64,000 nucleotides of DNA from the NCBI GenBank assembly GCA_963724805.1, contig CAVRWA010000014.1:1488001-1552000 (forward strand), written 5' to 3'. Below, piece by piece: positions 1-9,092 of the stretch. Below the pieces are notes generated by a model. It was not told the DNA's origin, ran no database searches, and worked only from the letters and a program-made list of their open reading frames with translations. This stretch comes from CAVQZA01 sp963724805. GTDB taxonomy: Bacteria > Actinomycetota > Thermoleophilia > Gaiellales > Gaiellaceae. The first letter of the stretch is position 1. Every line of letters starts with the position of its first letter. Position numbers and translations under genes: made by a program.

Positions 1-1
1 C

Positions 2-1030
2 GCGTCCCAGATCGCGGCGGCACGCGTTTCGAACAACGGCGTCGCCGAGGTCACACAGGTCGCGCGCGAGGACATCGACCCCGGCATCGTCGTCGGGGGC
101 GAGCTGCGCGACCCGGAGGCGCTCGCCGTCGCGCTGAAGCACTTCTTCCATGTCAACAAGCTGCCGAGGAAGGGCATCCGGCTCGGGATAGCCAACAACC
201 GCATCGGCGTCCGCACGTTCGAGATCACGGGGATCGAGGATCCGAAGCAGCTCACGAACGCGATCCGCTTCCGGGCCCAGGAAGCGCTGCCGATCCCGAT
301 CGAGGAGGCGGTGCTCGACTACCACATCCTCTCCGAGACGGCGAACGAGGAAGGCGAGACCGTTCGCAAGATCCTCCTCGTCGTCGCCTACCGCGAGCTC
401 GTCGACCGCTACGTCTCCGCCTGCCGGGACGCGGGCCTCTCGCTCGCCGGCATCGACCTCGAGGCCTTCGCGCTCCTGCGCTCACTCGCCGCGCCGCGCG
501 AGGACGACGGGCCGGCGCCGGCCGCTCTCGTCGCCGTCGCTGTCGGCCACGACCGCTCCACCTTTGCCGTCTCGGACGGACGCGTCTGCGAGTTCACGCG
601 CGTGCTGGACTGGGGCGGCTCGACGCTCAGCGTCGCGATCGCGCGCGCGCTCGACATGACGCCGTCGGAGGCCGACCCGATCAAGCACGCCATCTCGCTC
701 GAGCCCGGGCCCGCGCCGGAGGGCGTCTCTGAGGAGGTCGCAACCGCCGCACGGGAGGCCGTCAAGGGCCAGATCAACAACTTCGCGCGCGAGCTCGTGT
801 CCTCGCTCCAGTTCTACCAGAACCAGCCGGGCTCTCTGGGCATCGGCGAGATCATCCTCACGGGCGGCACCGCGCACCTGCCGGGCTTCGCCGCCGAGTT
901 GCAGCGCCTGATCGGCGTCCGCGTGAAGCTCGGCGACCCGCTCGTCCGCGTGAAGGTCGGCAAGCGCGTTCAGGATCCGGAGCAGCTCGGCTCGCTCGCG
1001 ATCGCAATCGGGCTCGGGATCGAGGACTGA
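2..1030 (+). CDS. pilM: Type IV pilus assembly protein PilM (5' end outside window)
   Basis: This is the actin-like cytoplasmic ATPase of the type IV pilus inner-membrane platform; in characterised systems it binds the N-terminus of PilN. The frame is open from the left edge, so 342 residues are visible and the start is missing. Family features seen are the early AIRFRAQEALPIPIEEAVLDY stretch, the segment on DAGLSLAGIDLEAFALLRS, the region leading to ELVSSLQFYQNQPG, and the late nucleotide-binding motif ILTGGTAHLPGF. The TGA stop shares one base with the pilN ATG, so the genes are translationally coupled. Confidence 0.93.
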   Translation, partial: ASQIAAARVSNNGVAEVTQVAREDIDPGIVVGGELRDPEALAVALKHFFHVNKLPRKGIRLGIANNRIGVRTFEITGIEDPKQLTNAIRFRAQEALPIPIEEAVLDYHILSETANEEGETVRKILLVVAYRELVDRYVSACRDAGLSLAGIDLEAFALLRSLAAPREDDGPAPAALVAVAVGHDRSTFAVSDGRVCEFTRVLDWGGSTLSVAIARALDMTPSEADPIKHAISLEPGPAPEGVSEEVATAAREAVKGQINNFARELVSSLQFYQNQPGSLGIGEIILTGGTAHLPGFAAELQRLIGVRVKLGDPLVRVKVGKRVQDPEQLGSLAIAIGLGIED

Positions 1031-1641
1031 TGCGCGCCGTCAACCTCCTTCCCAGGGACGATCCGAACCGCCGTACCAAGACCAACGTCCCGGTCGTAGT
1101 CGGCGTCGCCGGCGCCGTGCTCTCGACCGCCCTGATCGGGATGATGTTCATGTCTGCGAGCGGGTCGGTGCACGAGCGGCAGCAGCAGCTCGACGCGCTG
1201 CGCGCGGAGCTCGCGGTCGTACCGCCCCCGATCCAGCAGAGCTCGGCCCAGGCGGGGCTCCAGGAGGAGCAGAAGGCGCGCGTCAGCGCGGTGTCGACGG
1301 CGATGGCACGCCGCGTCGCCTGGGACCGCGTGCTGCGTGAGGTGACGCTCGTCCTGCCCGAGGACGTGTGGCTCCAGAGCTTGACCGCCAACTCGCCGGC
1401 CTCGCCCGGCTCCCTCGCGGCGCCGACGGCGTCCACGAGCGGGGTGCCGACCGGTTTCACCCTCAAGGGCTACACCTACTCGCAGGATGGGGTCGCCCGC
1501 GTGCTCTCCCGCCTGATGCTCGTGCCGGATCTCTCGAACGTCCAGCTCGCCTCGAGCACGGTGAGCCTGATCGGCACGCAGAACATCGTCCAGTTCACGA
1601 TCGCCGCGAACGTCCGGCCGCCGCTGGGAGCCGCATCGTGA
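1030..1641 (+). CDS. pilN: Type IV pilus assembly protein PilN
   Basis: A 203-residue bitopic membrane protein of the pilus alignment complex. It begins MRAVNLLPRDDPNRR, a classic PilN N-terminus that would contact PilM, followed by one membrane helix at about residues 19-42. A heptad-like stretch rich in Gln and Glu follows, then an alpha/beta periplasmic domain containing VTLVLPEDVWLQSL, a typical PilN sequence. The ATG overlaps the pilM stop, and the end overlaps the GTG of pilO by four bases (GTGA). Gene order and length match the family. Confidence 0.92.
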   Translation: MRAVNLLPRDDPNRRTKTNVPVVVGVAGAVLSTALIGMMFMSASGSVHERQQQLDALRAELAVVPPPIQQSSAQAGLQEEQKARVSAVSTAMARRVAWDRVLREVTLVLPEDVWLQSLTANSPASPGSLAAPTASTSGVPTGFTLKGYTYSQDGVARVLSRLMLVPDLSNVQLASSTVSLIGTQNIVQFTIAANVRPPLGAAS

Positions 1642-2312
1642 ACCGCACGCAAAAGCTCTCGCCGCGGATCCAGGGCATTCTCGTCGGGGTCGCCCTGCTC
1701 GTGATCGTCCTGCTCGGCTACTTCCTGCTCGTCTCCTCGCAGAAAGGGAAGGCGAGCAGCCTGAGCAAGCAGATCGAGGCGACCAACGCGCAGATCCTGC
1801 AGGCGCGCGCGCTCTCACAGCAGTCGCGGCAGATCCAGCCGATCCACGTCGCGACGCTGTTCCGGCTCACGAAGGCGATGCCGAACGAGACCGACATGTC
1901 GGGGATCCTCCTGCAGCTCAACCTCGTGGCCTCGCAGGCCGGGATCAGCTTCGACTCGATCATCCCGGGAAACTCGGTCGTGCTCTCCGGCTACCAGGCG
2001 GTCCCGATCCAGCTCACGTTCACCGGCAACTACTACGGCCTCGTCGACTTCCTGCTGCGACTGCGGAATCTCGTCGACGTGCAGAACGGCGAGCTCGACG
2101 CGAACGGCCGCCTCTTCGCGGTGGACACGATAACCTTCGGCGCGGCTGCGACCGGCTTCCCCCAGATCACCGCGAACCTGCTCGTGGACGCGTTCGTCTA
2201 CGGGACGGCGGCGCCCGCGAGCGCGACGGGAGATGCGAGCGCGACCGCCCCCGCGACGACGACCGACACCACCGCGACCGACGCTTCCGCGACAGGAGGG
2301 CTGGACGGCTGA
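1638..2312 (+). CDS. pilO: Type IV pilus assembly protein PilO
   Basis: A 224-residue partner of PilN in the inner-membrane pilus subcomplex. The GTG start lies in the GTGA overlap with the pilN stop; an in-frame upstream extension only shadows pilN. A membrane helix spans about residues 15-37 (GVALLVIVLLGYFLLVSS), followed by a short coiled-coil region and a ferredoxin-like periplasmic domain with the PilO-like run VPIQLTFTGNYYGLVDFLLR. The C-terminal 45 residues are Ala/Thr-rich low complexity. The stop shares one base with the next ATG. Confidence 0.91.
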   Translation: MNRTQKLSPRIQGILVGVALLVIVLLGYFLLVSSQKGKASSLSKQIEATNAQILQARALSQQSRQIQPIHVATLFRLTKAMPNETDMSGILLQLNLVASQAGISFDSIIPGNSVVLSGYQAVPIQLTFTGNYYGLVDFLLRLRNLVDVQNGELDANGRLFAVDTITFGAAATGFPQITANLLVDAFVYGTAAPASATGDASATAPATTTDTTATDASATGGLDG

Positions 2313-3055
2313 TGGCCAAGAAGTTCGATCCGAAGGCGAAGGCCAAGAAGCAGAAGATCATCGCGATCGTCGGCGCCGTCGTGCTCGTGGCGATCCTCGG
2401 GCTCACGCTGCCGAGCACGCTCAAGCAGCTCAACCCGCCTCGCACCGACACGGCGCCGTCCCCCGTGCCCTCGTCGACCGTGGTGACGCCGGCGGCCGGC
2501 ACGCTCGCGCCGCCGACCCTGGCGGGCTCGGGTACCCAGACGCCTGCCGCCACGGCGGTGGTCGCGGGCGCGCTCATCTCGACCGATGCGCCGGCCGCTC
2601 CGACGACCGCAAAGCTCGTCTCCTTCAGCCTCTTCGTGAGCAAGGATCCGTTCCAGCAGCAGGTGAGCGCCGGCACTCCGCCCCCCGACGGCTCCGGGTC
2701 GACCGGGACGACGGACACCTCGACGACGTCGACCACGCCCACCACGCCCCCGCCGCCTACTCCTCCGCCCCCGACCAGCACCCAGCCGCCGGCTCAGCCG
2801 ACGAGCGCCTCGATCAGCGTGAACGGAACGGTGGAGGTCGTCAGCGTGGGCAAGACCTTCCCGGCCTCCGCGCCGCAGCCCTTCTTCCAGCTCGTCTCTC
2901 TGACGCCGAACTCGGCGAAGATCGGGATCGCCGGCGGCTCGCTCACGAACGGGAAGAACACGGTCACGATCCCGGTCGGCAAGACGGTGACTCTGATGAA
3001 CACCGCCGACGGGACGAAGTACACGATCAAGCTCGTCTCGGTCTCGGGCGGCTAG
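2312..3055 (+). CDS. Pilus-operon membrane protein in the PilP position
   Basis: A 247-residue protein co-transcribed with pilMNO. It has a Lys-rich cytoplasmic start (MAKKFDPKAKAKKQK), one membrane helix at about residues 16-36, a Thr/Pro/Ser linker, the motif SKDPFQQQV, a second Pro/Thr-rich linker at about residues 130-165, and a small all-beta C-terminal domain of about 80 residues. The DPF motif followed by a small beta domain resembles PilP, which links PilMNO to the secretin, but it lacks a lipobox and I see no firm sequence identity. A monoderm-specific PilP analogue is the best inference. Confidence 0.7.
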   Translation: MAKKFDPKAKAKKQKIIAIVGAVVLVAILGLTLPSTLKQLNPPRTDTAPSPVPSSTVVTPAAGTLAPPTLAGSGTQTPAATAVVAGALISTDAPAAPTTAKLVSFSLFVSKDPFQQQVSAGTPPPDGSGSTGTTDTSTTSTTPTTPPPPTPPPPTSTQPPAQPTSASISVNGTVEVVSVGKTFPASAPQPFFQLVSLTPNSAKIGIAGGSLTNGKNTVTIPVGKTVTLMNTADGTKYTIKLVSVSGG

Positions 3056-3296
3056 CTGGCAACAGCCGTGTCCGGGGTCGACCCCGGATGCGCCCGGACC
3101 CTCGCGGCGCGCCCGCTTCGGACGTGGCCGGATGCCTGACCCCGGGCCATGTCCGAAAGGCGCAGCAACGGATCCGACCCGCGCGTGCGGATGCGGCTCG
3201 TGGACTCGTCCTGTGTCCGCTTCGGCCATAGCCGAGCGCCTGACCCCGGGCGATGTCCGGTCGGCGCGGGGGTCCCCGCGCTCTCGCGGCCCGGCG
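3056..3296. repeat. Intergenic region with GC palindromic repeat copies
   Basis: The 241-bp gap between convergent genes holds a perfect 18-bp palindrome at 3071-3088 (arms TCCGGGGTC and GACCCCGGA) and two degenerate copies around 3134-3160 and 3224-3260, each containing CTGACCCCGGG followed by an ATGTCCG block. A related copy lies near 22.1 kb. I see no gene here. It may act as a bidirectional terminator or be a dispersed repeat element. Confidence 0.65.
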
Positions 3297-3812
3297 CTAG
3301 CCGGAGGAGGCGTCGAACGTCGAGCTCTGCTGAGACAGGATCCTCGAGGTCTTGAGCCCGTCGCGGACGACGACCGTGACCTGAGGGATCGACCTCGCGT
3401 TGCCCTGCGGCGTCACCATCACGATGTAGGTGTCGATCTCGTACTTGTGGTGGTCGGGCCCGGTCACGGTCTGGCTCGGCGTGGTCGCCTTGCTCGGCGG
3501 GGTGATCCCGGCCGTGGTGCACGCAGTGGCGCTCGTGACCTGCGAGGCCGAATACGGCGGGGTGACCGAGGCGTAGACGCCGGAGCTGGGCGGCGAGGTG
3601 ATGTAGATGCAGGCATTGGGAAGCCCGCGGTAGAGCTCCATCTGCTGGTCGCTGAGCGCCGCGGCGGTGGAGATGCTGCCCGCCCGCGCGAGCCCCCAGA
3701 TTCCCGAGGTGAAGGCGGCCACGACCGCGAGCAAGCCGATGTTCAACATCGTCATCGCCATCAGGAGTTCGATCAGGCCAAAGCCGCTCTGGCCACGCAG
3801 ACGTCCGCTCAC
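3297..3812 (-). CDS. Type IV prepilin-like minor pilin (PilV/GspI type)
   Basis: A 171-residue class III signal-peptide protein. The start MSGRLRGQSGFGLIELLMAM has a basic leader, a Gly just before the Phe processing site, and Glu at mature position 5. These are the hallmarks recognised by the PilD prepilin peptidase, and a hydrophobic alpha-1 helix follows. The length and the segment LGLARAGSISTAAALSDQQ-like region suit a minor pilin rather than a major one. The gene lies antisense within the pilus locus, divergent from pilC, with a 68-bp shared upstream region. Confidence 0.87.
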   Translation of the reverse strand: MSGRLRGQSGFGLIELLMAMTMLNIGLLAVVAAFTSGIWGLARAGSISTAAALSDQQMELYRGLPNACIYITSPPSSGVYASVTPPYSASQVTSATACTTAGITPPSKATTPSQTVTGPDHHKYEIDTYIVMVTPQGNARSIPQVTVVVRDGLKTSRILSQQSSTFDASSG

Positions 3813-3880
3813 AATCCGCCTATCGGCAGCACGCGGCTGGGACTCAAGCGCGCGTATCCCTCTGCCGATACGCAGTGCGG

Positions 3881-5092
3881 ATGGCCGCCTTTACGTACCA
3901 GGCGATCAACGCTGCGGGAATCGAAGCGAAGGGCGAGGTCCACGCCCCCGACTTCAAGTCCGCGCGTGAGCAGCTGCGCCTGCGCGGCCTGCTTCCGCTC
4001 GACCTCGTGGAGCTGCCGGCGAGCGGCGAGGACAGCGCCCGTACCGTCTTCAAGAAGATCAAGCCGAAGTCGCTCCAGATCTTCTCGCGCCAGTTCGCGA
4101 CGATGATCGAGGCCGGCCTGAACGTCGTCAGCGCCCTCGTGATCCTCGAGTCGCAGACCGACGACGAGTATCTCGGAGCCGTGATCCGGGAGCTGCGCGC
4201 CGACGTCGAGGGCGGGCTCCTGCTCTCTCAGGCGCTCGGCCGCCACCCGAAGATCTTCAACCGCCTCTACGTCTCGATGGTCGAGGCAGGCGAGGCGGCC
4301 GGAATCCTCGACCAGGTGCTCGACCGGGTCGCGTACCAGATCGAGAAGGACACGGCGATCAAGCGCCGTGTGAAGGGAGCGATGATCTACCCGACGATGG
4401 TGCTGGTCTTCGCGACCCTCGTCCTGATCGGGATGCTGATGTTCCTCGTCCCGATCTTCGTGAAGATCTTCGCGCAGCTCGGCGGCGAGCTGCCGACACT
4501 GACGCAGTACGTGGTGAAGGCGTCGAATATCATGCGCTCGGACTGGTACATCATCATCCCCGGGATGATCGCGTCCGTCGTCATCTTCCGGAAGTGGAAG
4601 AAGTCGGAGAAGGGCCGCAAGGTCTACGACCGGCTCCTGCTGAAGGTACCGATGAAGATCGGCGACACCGTGAGCAAGGTCGCGATGGCGCGGTTCTCCC
4701 GCACGCTCTCGACGCTCGTCGCGGCCGGCGTCGACATCATCAAGGCGCTCGAGATCACGGGGCAGACCGCCGGCAACTGGGTGATCGAGGACGCGCTCAC
4801 CACGGTTCGCGCGCGCGTGCACGAGGGCGTGCCGATCGCCGAGCCGCTGATCGAGAACCCCGTCTTCCCGGCGATGGTCTCGCAGATGGTGAAGATCGGC
4901 GAGGAGACGGGAGAGCTCGAGAAGATGCTGGCGAAGATCGCCGACTTCTACGAGGACGAGGTCGACGCGGCGATCCAGTCGCTCACCTCGATCATCGAGC
5001 CTCTGATGATGATCGGCGTCGGTCTGATGGTCGGCGTGATCATCATCAGCATGTACCTGCCGATGTTCAAGATGCTGACACTGATCAAGTAG
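3881..5092 (+). CDS. pilC: Type IV pilus inner-membrane platform protein PilC (GspF family)
   Basis: A 403-residue polytopic membrane protein that couples the assembly ATPase to pilin polymerisation. Two GspF domains are visible, at about residues 65-190 and 270-395. Membrane helices lie near MIYPTMVLVFATLVLIG, YIIIPGMIASVVIF and the C-terminal LMVGVIIISMYLPMF. The ATG giving MAAFTYQAINAAG fits the family; a GTG two codons upstream (3875) is also possible. It is separated from pilMNO by the antisense minor pilin, so it probably has its own promoter. No pilB, pilT or pilD is in the window. Confidence 0.94.
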   Translation: MAAFTYQAINAAGIEAKGEVHAPDFKSAREQLRLRGLLPLDLVELPASGEDSARTVFKKIKPKSLQIFSRQFATMIEAGLNVVSALVILESQTDDEYLGAVIRELRADVEGGLLLSQALGRHPKIFNRLYVSMVEAGEAAGILDQVLDRVAYQIEKDTAIKRRVKGAMIYPTMVLVFATLVLIGMLMFLVPIFVKIFAQLGGELPTLTQYVVKASNIMRSDWYIIIPGMIASVVIFRKWKKSEKGRKVYDRLLLKVPMKIGDTVSKVAMARFSRTLSTLVAAGVDIIKALEITGQTAGNWVIEDALTTVRARVHEGVPIAEPLIENPVFPAMVSQMVKIGEETGELEKMLAKIADFYEDEVDAAIQSLTSIIEPLMMIGVGLMVGVIIISMYLPMFKMLTLIK

Positions 5093-5103
5093 CCGCGCGC
5101 GCC

Positions 5104-5125
5104 GGGCAACGCAATTCCGTTGCCC
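5104..5125 (+). terminator. Stem-loop after pilC
   Basis: A perfect 8-bp stem (GGGCAACG and CGTTGCCC) with a 6-base loop begins 11 bases after the pilC stop. There is no U-tract, so intrinsic termination is only a possibility. A second small inverted repeat (AGGG, GTTTT, CCCT) follows at 5142-5154. Nothing else is recognisable before the next gene. Confidence 0.5.
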
Positions 5126-5335
5126 CGTGTCGGCAGCAGGTAGGGGTTTTCCCTCATGGGGCCGCAGCGGTCTCCCCGATGAATTCGGGTGCGCTTCCGA
5201 AGGAGACTGAGAGTGCTTCCGGCGGAGGCGGCCGAAGCCTGACTTCTCTCCCGTTCGCCGGCGGCAGCATGGCGGTGTTCAAGCAGAACGCGCCGGCACC
5301 CTTCGATGCTCACGCGGTCTGCGAAGGGAGGAGTG

Positions 5336-5791
5336 ATGTTCGGACGTCTTCCACGTCCAAGCCCTGCGATGGTGGTTGCCCTGATCGCGTTGTTCATCGC
5401 AATGACCGGGACCGCCGTTGCGGCCGGAGTCGTGCCGCTCGCGAAGCGGGCCCTGGTCGCCGACAACGCCCTGAAGCTGCAGGGCAAGACTCCCGCAGCG
5501 TGGGTCGCCAACGCCGGGAACCTTCCGAGCCCCGCGACCACTGCGGCAGGCCTGGTGACGATCAAGACTGCACAGTGGAGCGTCAGCCCGGGTCGAGGAA
5601 CGGACTTCGCGACAGCGTGTGACAGCGGGCAGAAGGCGATCGCGGGAGGCTGGGACGACCCGGAAGGGTGGGGCCACGAGTGGGACAGCCGGCCCTCGGC
5701 CGACGGCGGCAGCTGGAGGCTCTATGTGTCTGTGGGCACCGGGGCGCCGGCGACGCAGACCGGCGGTCTCTACGTCGTCTGCCTGAAGTGA
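5336..5791 (+). CDS. Small secreted or membrane-anchored protein of unknown function
   Basis: A 151-residue protein with the start MFGRLPRPSPAMVVALIALF and one hydrophobic segment ending in AVAAG, either a signal peptide or an anchor. I recognise this N-terminus as widespread in Thermoleophilia proteins, where it precedes different extracellular domains. The mature part has the short ALKLQGKTPAAWV segment and then a beta-rich domain with two Cys. An ATG at 5306 would add ten residues, but the GGGAGGAG ribosome-binding site at 5327-5334 supports 5336. Function is unknown. Confidence 0.72.
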   Translation: MFGRLPRPSPAMVVALIALFIAMTGTAVAAGVVPLAKRALVADNALKLQGKTPAAWVANAGNLPSPATTAAGLVTIKTAQWSVSPGRGTDFATACDSGQKAIAGGWDDPEGWGHEWDSRPSADGGSWRLYVSVGTGAPATQTGGLYVVCLK

Positions 5792-5807
5792 TCCAGGTGG
5801 AGCGGCA

Positions 5808-6881
5808 GTGAGACCGGCTTGGAGACCGAGGAGGGTGGCAGCGCTCGGCGCTGCCACCCTCCTCGTCCTCGGTGCGCCGGCGCTCCACGGGAGCGCGCGG
5901 CTGCAGGCCGCCCCGGCGTTCCCGCGCGGCAACGCCTATCTGGCGGCGGCGGTGTCGGGCCCGTCGGCGATGCGCCTGCCTGCGGTCGGGGTCGGCTGGC
6001 ACGGCGGCGCCGTGACGGCCGCCACGGGCGAGCAGATGACGATCTACATCTCGGACGGCTACACGCCGGAACAGGTCTCGCAGCAGACGTGGGCAGACTT
6101 CTTCGCGGGCCTCATCCACGGCAGCGAGCTGGCGAGGCTCGTCGCCTACGTCGTCACGCCGACCGAGGTCCAGCAGATGTGCGGCCTGGAGGCGCTCGCG
6201 TGCGCCGGTGGCGGCCGCATCGTCGTGCCGGGTGAGCCCCAGTACGGCTGGGCGCCGACCACCGTGGCGACCCACGAATACGCGCACTTCATCGCGCTCA
6301 ACCGCTCGAACCCGCCGTGGAACGCCGATGCCTTCGGCACCAAGCGCTGGGCCTCCGTGGCCGGCATCTGTGCCCGCGTGGGCGCCGGGACGGCATTCCC
6401 TGGCGACGAGAGCGAGCACTACAGACTGAACCCGGGGGAGGCGTTCGCCGAGGTCTATCGCGTGCTCAACGAGACCAGGGCGGGCGCGTTCTCCTTCGCC
6501 TGGTCGATCGTCGATTCCAGCTTCTACCCGGACTCGCAAGCCCTGGGCGCGGCGGAGCAGGACGTCCGCTCGCCCTGGCTGGCGCCGACCGCCGTCTCGG
6601 TCAGCGGGCGGTTTCTTCCCAAGGGCCTCCGCACGTGGAAGCACACGATCGTCACCCCGCTCGACGGCGTCCTGCAGGCGACGTTGACCATTCCCTCGGG
6701 CGGCCTCTACGAGTTCACCCTCACGACGCCGGACGGCAAGACCAGGCTCGCAAGTGGGCTCTGGTCCGGCGCCCACACGAAGACCCTCACGACGATCGTC
6801 TGCGGACAGCGCCAGCTCGTTCTCCACGTCGCGCTGCGCGGAACCCGCGGCCGCTTCTCCGTACGGGCCGCGGTCCCGTAA
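5808..6881 (+). CDS. Secreted HExxH-containing protein, putative zinc metallopeptidase
   Basis: A 357-residue protein with a Sec-type signal peptide (Arg-rich start, hydrophobic core at residues 10-24). HEYAH at residues 156-160 matches the zincin HExxH motif, and a later Glu-rich helix (NPGEAFAEVYRV, about residue 210) could supply a gluzincin-type third ligand. Cys125 and Cys132 may form a disulfide. The C-terminal 110 residues look like a beta-sandwich of the pre-peptidase type. The GTG start is preceded by AGGTGG. Peptidase function is inferred from the motif only, and no named family is recognised. Confidence 0.65.
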   Translation: MRPAWRPRRVAALGAATLLVLGAPALHGSARLQAAPAFPRGNAYLAAAVSGPSAMRLPAVGVGWHGGAVTAATGEQMTIYISDGYTPEQVSQQTWADFFAGLIHGSELARLVAYVVTPTEVQQMCGLEALACAGGGRIVVPGEPQYGWAPTTVATHEYAHFIALNRSNPPWNADAFGTKRWASVAGICARVGAGTAFPGDESEHYRLNPGEAFAEVYRVLNETRAGAFSFAWSIVDSSFYPDSQALGAAEQDVRSPWLAPTAVSVSGRFLPKGLRTWKHTIVTPLDGVLQATLTIPSGGLYEFTLTTPDGKTRLASGLWSGAHTKTLTTIVCGQRQLVLHVALRGTRGRFSVRAAVP

Positions 6882-6931
6882 ATCAGGTCAGCGGCTGTGC
6901 GCTGCCGGCCACGGCCGCCAGAGCTCGAGCA

Positions 6932-9092
6932 TCACGAGTGGCCGAACTTCACGTCGGGCAGGATCCGGTCGAGCCAGCGCGGGCAGGCCCAGGCCGCGTG
7001 CCCGAACACCCGCAGGAGCGTGGGGATCAGGATCAGGCGGACGAGCATCGCGTCGAGCAGGACGGCGATGCCGAGGATCACGCCCATCTCCTTGGGCGGG
7101 AGCGGCCCCGAGAGGGCGAAGGTGAAGAAGACCGCGACCATCACGGCGGCCGCGGCGAAGATCACGCGGCCGGAGTGGGCGAGGCCGTTGATCGAGGCGT
7201 CGCGCGGATCGCCGGTGCGGTCGTAGTGCTCCTTGGCCGAGGAGAGCAGGAACACGGTGTAGTCCATCGAGATCGCGAAGATCATCGCGAAGAAGAAGAC
7301 CGGCCCCCACGCGTCGAGGAAGCCCTGCGGCTCGAAGCCGAGAAAGCCCGCGCCGTGGCCGTTCTGGAACACGAGCCTGGCGACACCGAAGGCGGCTCCC
7401 ACCGCGAGCAGGTTCGTGGCGACTCCGAGCGCGGCGATCAGCGGCGCCTGGAGCGCGACGAGCAGGAGCAGGAAGCCGAGCACGAGCACGATCCCGATCA
7501 CGAGCGGCGTCTTCGCGGCGAGCGCCCGCTCGAGGTCGTGGTTTTCGGCCGAGGCGCCGCCGACGAGCGCCGGTGCGGGCAGCGTCGACCGGAGCCGGTC
7601 GATCGTGTGACCGACGGCCGGGCTCGACGGGTCCGCGTTCGGGGTCGCCTGGATCAGGGCGAGCCCGCCGCCGCCCGGCTGCGCCGTAGAGGCGGACGCG
7701 ATCCCCGGATCGCGGCGAACGGCGGCGGCGACGGCTACCGCGTCCCGGCGCGGTGCGACGATCTGCAAGGTGCCAGGCGCACCGGCGCCGAACGCTTGCT
7801 GCACCTGCGCGTAGCCGATCCGCGAGGAGTCCTGCTTGGGCACAACCTTGATCGAGGGCATGCCGGTCTTCAGCCCGAGGATCGGCAGGGCGAGGAGAAC
7901 GAGCGCGAGCGTCGCCGCGGGGCCGTAGATCTGCGGGTGCCGCCAGAGCCGCTCGCCCCAGCGGGCGAATGCGGCCGAGCGGTGCTCTCCCGAGTGCACC
8001 CACTTCAGCGGGAGCGCGTCGACCCGAGGCCCGAGCCTGGCGAGCACCGCAGGCAGCAGCGTCAGCGTCGCCGCGAGCACGAAGAGCACGCTGATCATGA
8101 TCCCCAGGGCCATCGAGCGGAACGCAGGGCTCGGCACCAGCATCACTGCGGAGAGCGAGATCAGCACCGTAACCCCGGAGAAGAGGACGGCCTTGCCGGC
8201 GGTGTCCATCGTCACCGCGACCGCGTCGCGTGCGTCGAGCTTCGAGCCGAAGTAGGCGCCGCGGAAGCGATTGACGACGAAGAGCGCGTAGTCGATCCCG
8301 AGCGCGAGGGCGAACATGAGCGCGAAGTTCATCGCCCAGATCGAGATCTCGAAGCCGTGCGTGAGCAGCGAGAGCAGGCCCGCGGAGGCCACCAGGCCGA
8401 GGATCGTCAGCATCAGCGGCAGTCCCGCTGCGACGAGGGAGCCGAACGCGAGCACGAGGATCGCGAGCGTCACCGGCCAGCTGAACAGCTCGGACTTCAT
8501 CATCGCAGTGCGGTTGGCCGTGTTGAAGTCGCTCCACATGCCCGAAGCGCCGGTCAGCGAGACCGTGACGCCGGCCGCTCCGGCCGCCTGCAGCTTCGAC
8601 TTCAGCTTGTCGGCGACGGCGACCATCGCAGTCGGGTCGCCCTTGGCGCCGGCCATCACGATCGCCGTGTGGCCGTCGGCGGAGATCGTCGAGCCGGAGC
8701 GGGGCGCCACGACCGCCGCGACCTTCGGGCTCGCGTCGGAGCATCTGCTGGACGCGGGCGATGGTCGCCTTGAACGCGGGGTCGGCCGCGGTCTGGCCGG
8801 ACGAGTGGACGACGACCATCAGGGCCGAGCTCGAGAGCCCGCCGAAGTTGTCCTGGATCAGCCGGCGTGCCTGCACCGACTCCGAGCCGTTCGCCTGCCA
8901 GCCCGCGCCGGAGAGCGCGGTCTCGACCCTCGGCGCGAAGAAGCCGAACCCGACCGCGATCACCACCCAGGCGATCGCGACGGCACGGAAGTGATCCGCG
9001 GTCCAGCGGCCGAGCCGGCCGACCGGGCCGACGGCCTGGGGATGCTCGAGCGCGCCGGCCCGGGGGCGGAGCTTCGCCGCGACCGTGGTCAC
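6932..9092 (-). CDS. MMPL/RND-family exporter, interrupted by a frameshift near 8.74 kb
   Basis: A transporter of about 720 residues related to actinobacterial MmpL proteins. The N-terminal part (first helix, LSGAGWQANGSES, QARRLIQDNFGG) and the rest lie in different frames, joined near 8728-8745, where a single base change restores ...VQQMLR-DASPKVAAVV. Both membrane bundles carry the Asp-Tyr pair of the family (GIDYALFVVNRFR and SMDYTVFLLSS). The GTG start lies in a GTGA overlap with the arsR stop, so the two genes are coupled. Everything after the break is intact, which favours an assembly error or a very recent lesion. The substrate is unknown. Confidence 0.85.

Noticed and set aside
5306..5335. 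Earlier ATG start for the small secreted protein
   Set aside because: The GGGAGGAG site is placed correctly for the ATG at 5336, and the extra residues do not fit the common N-terminus.
6317..8773. 818-codon open frame on the plus strand across the MMPL gene
   Set aside because: It overlaps two real genes in antisense or alternative frame and has low-complexity Arg/Glu composition with no motif.
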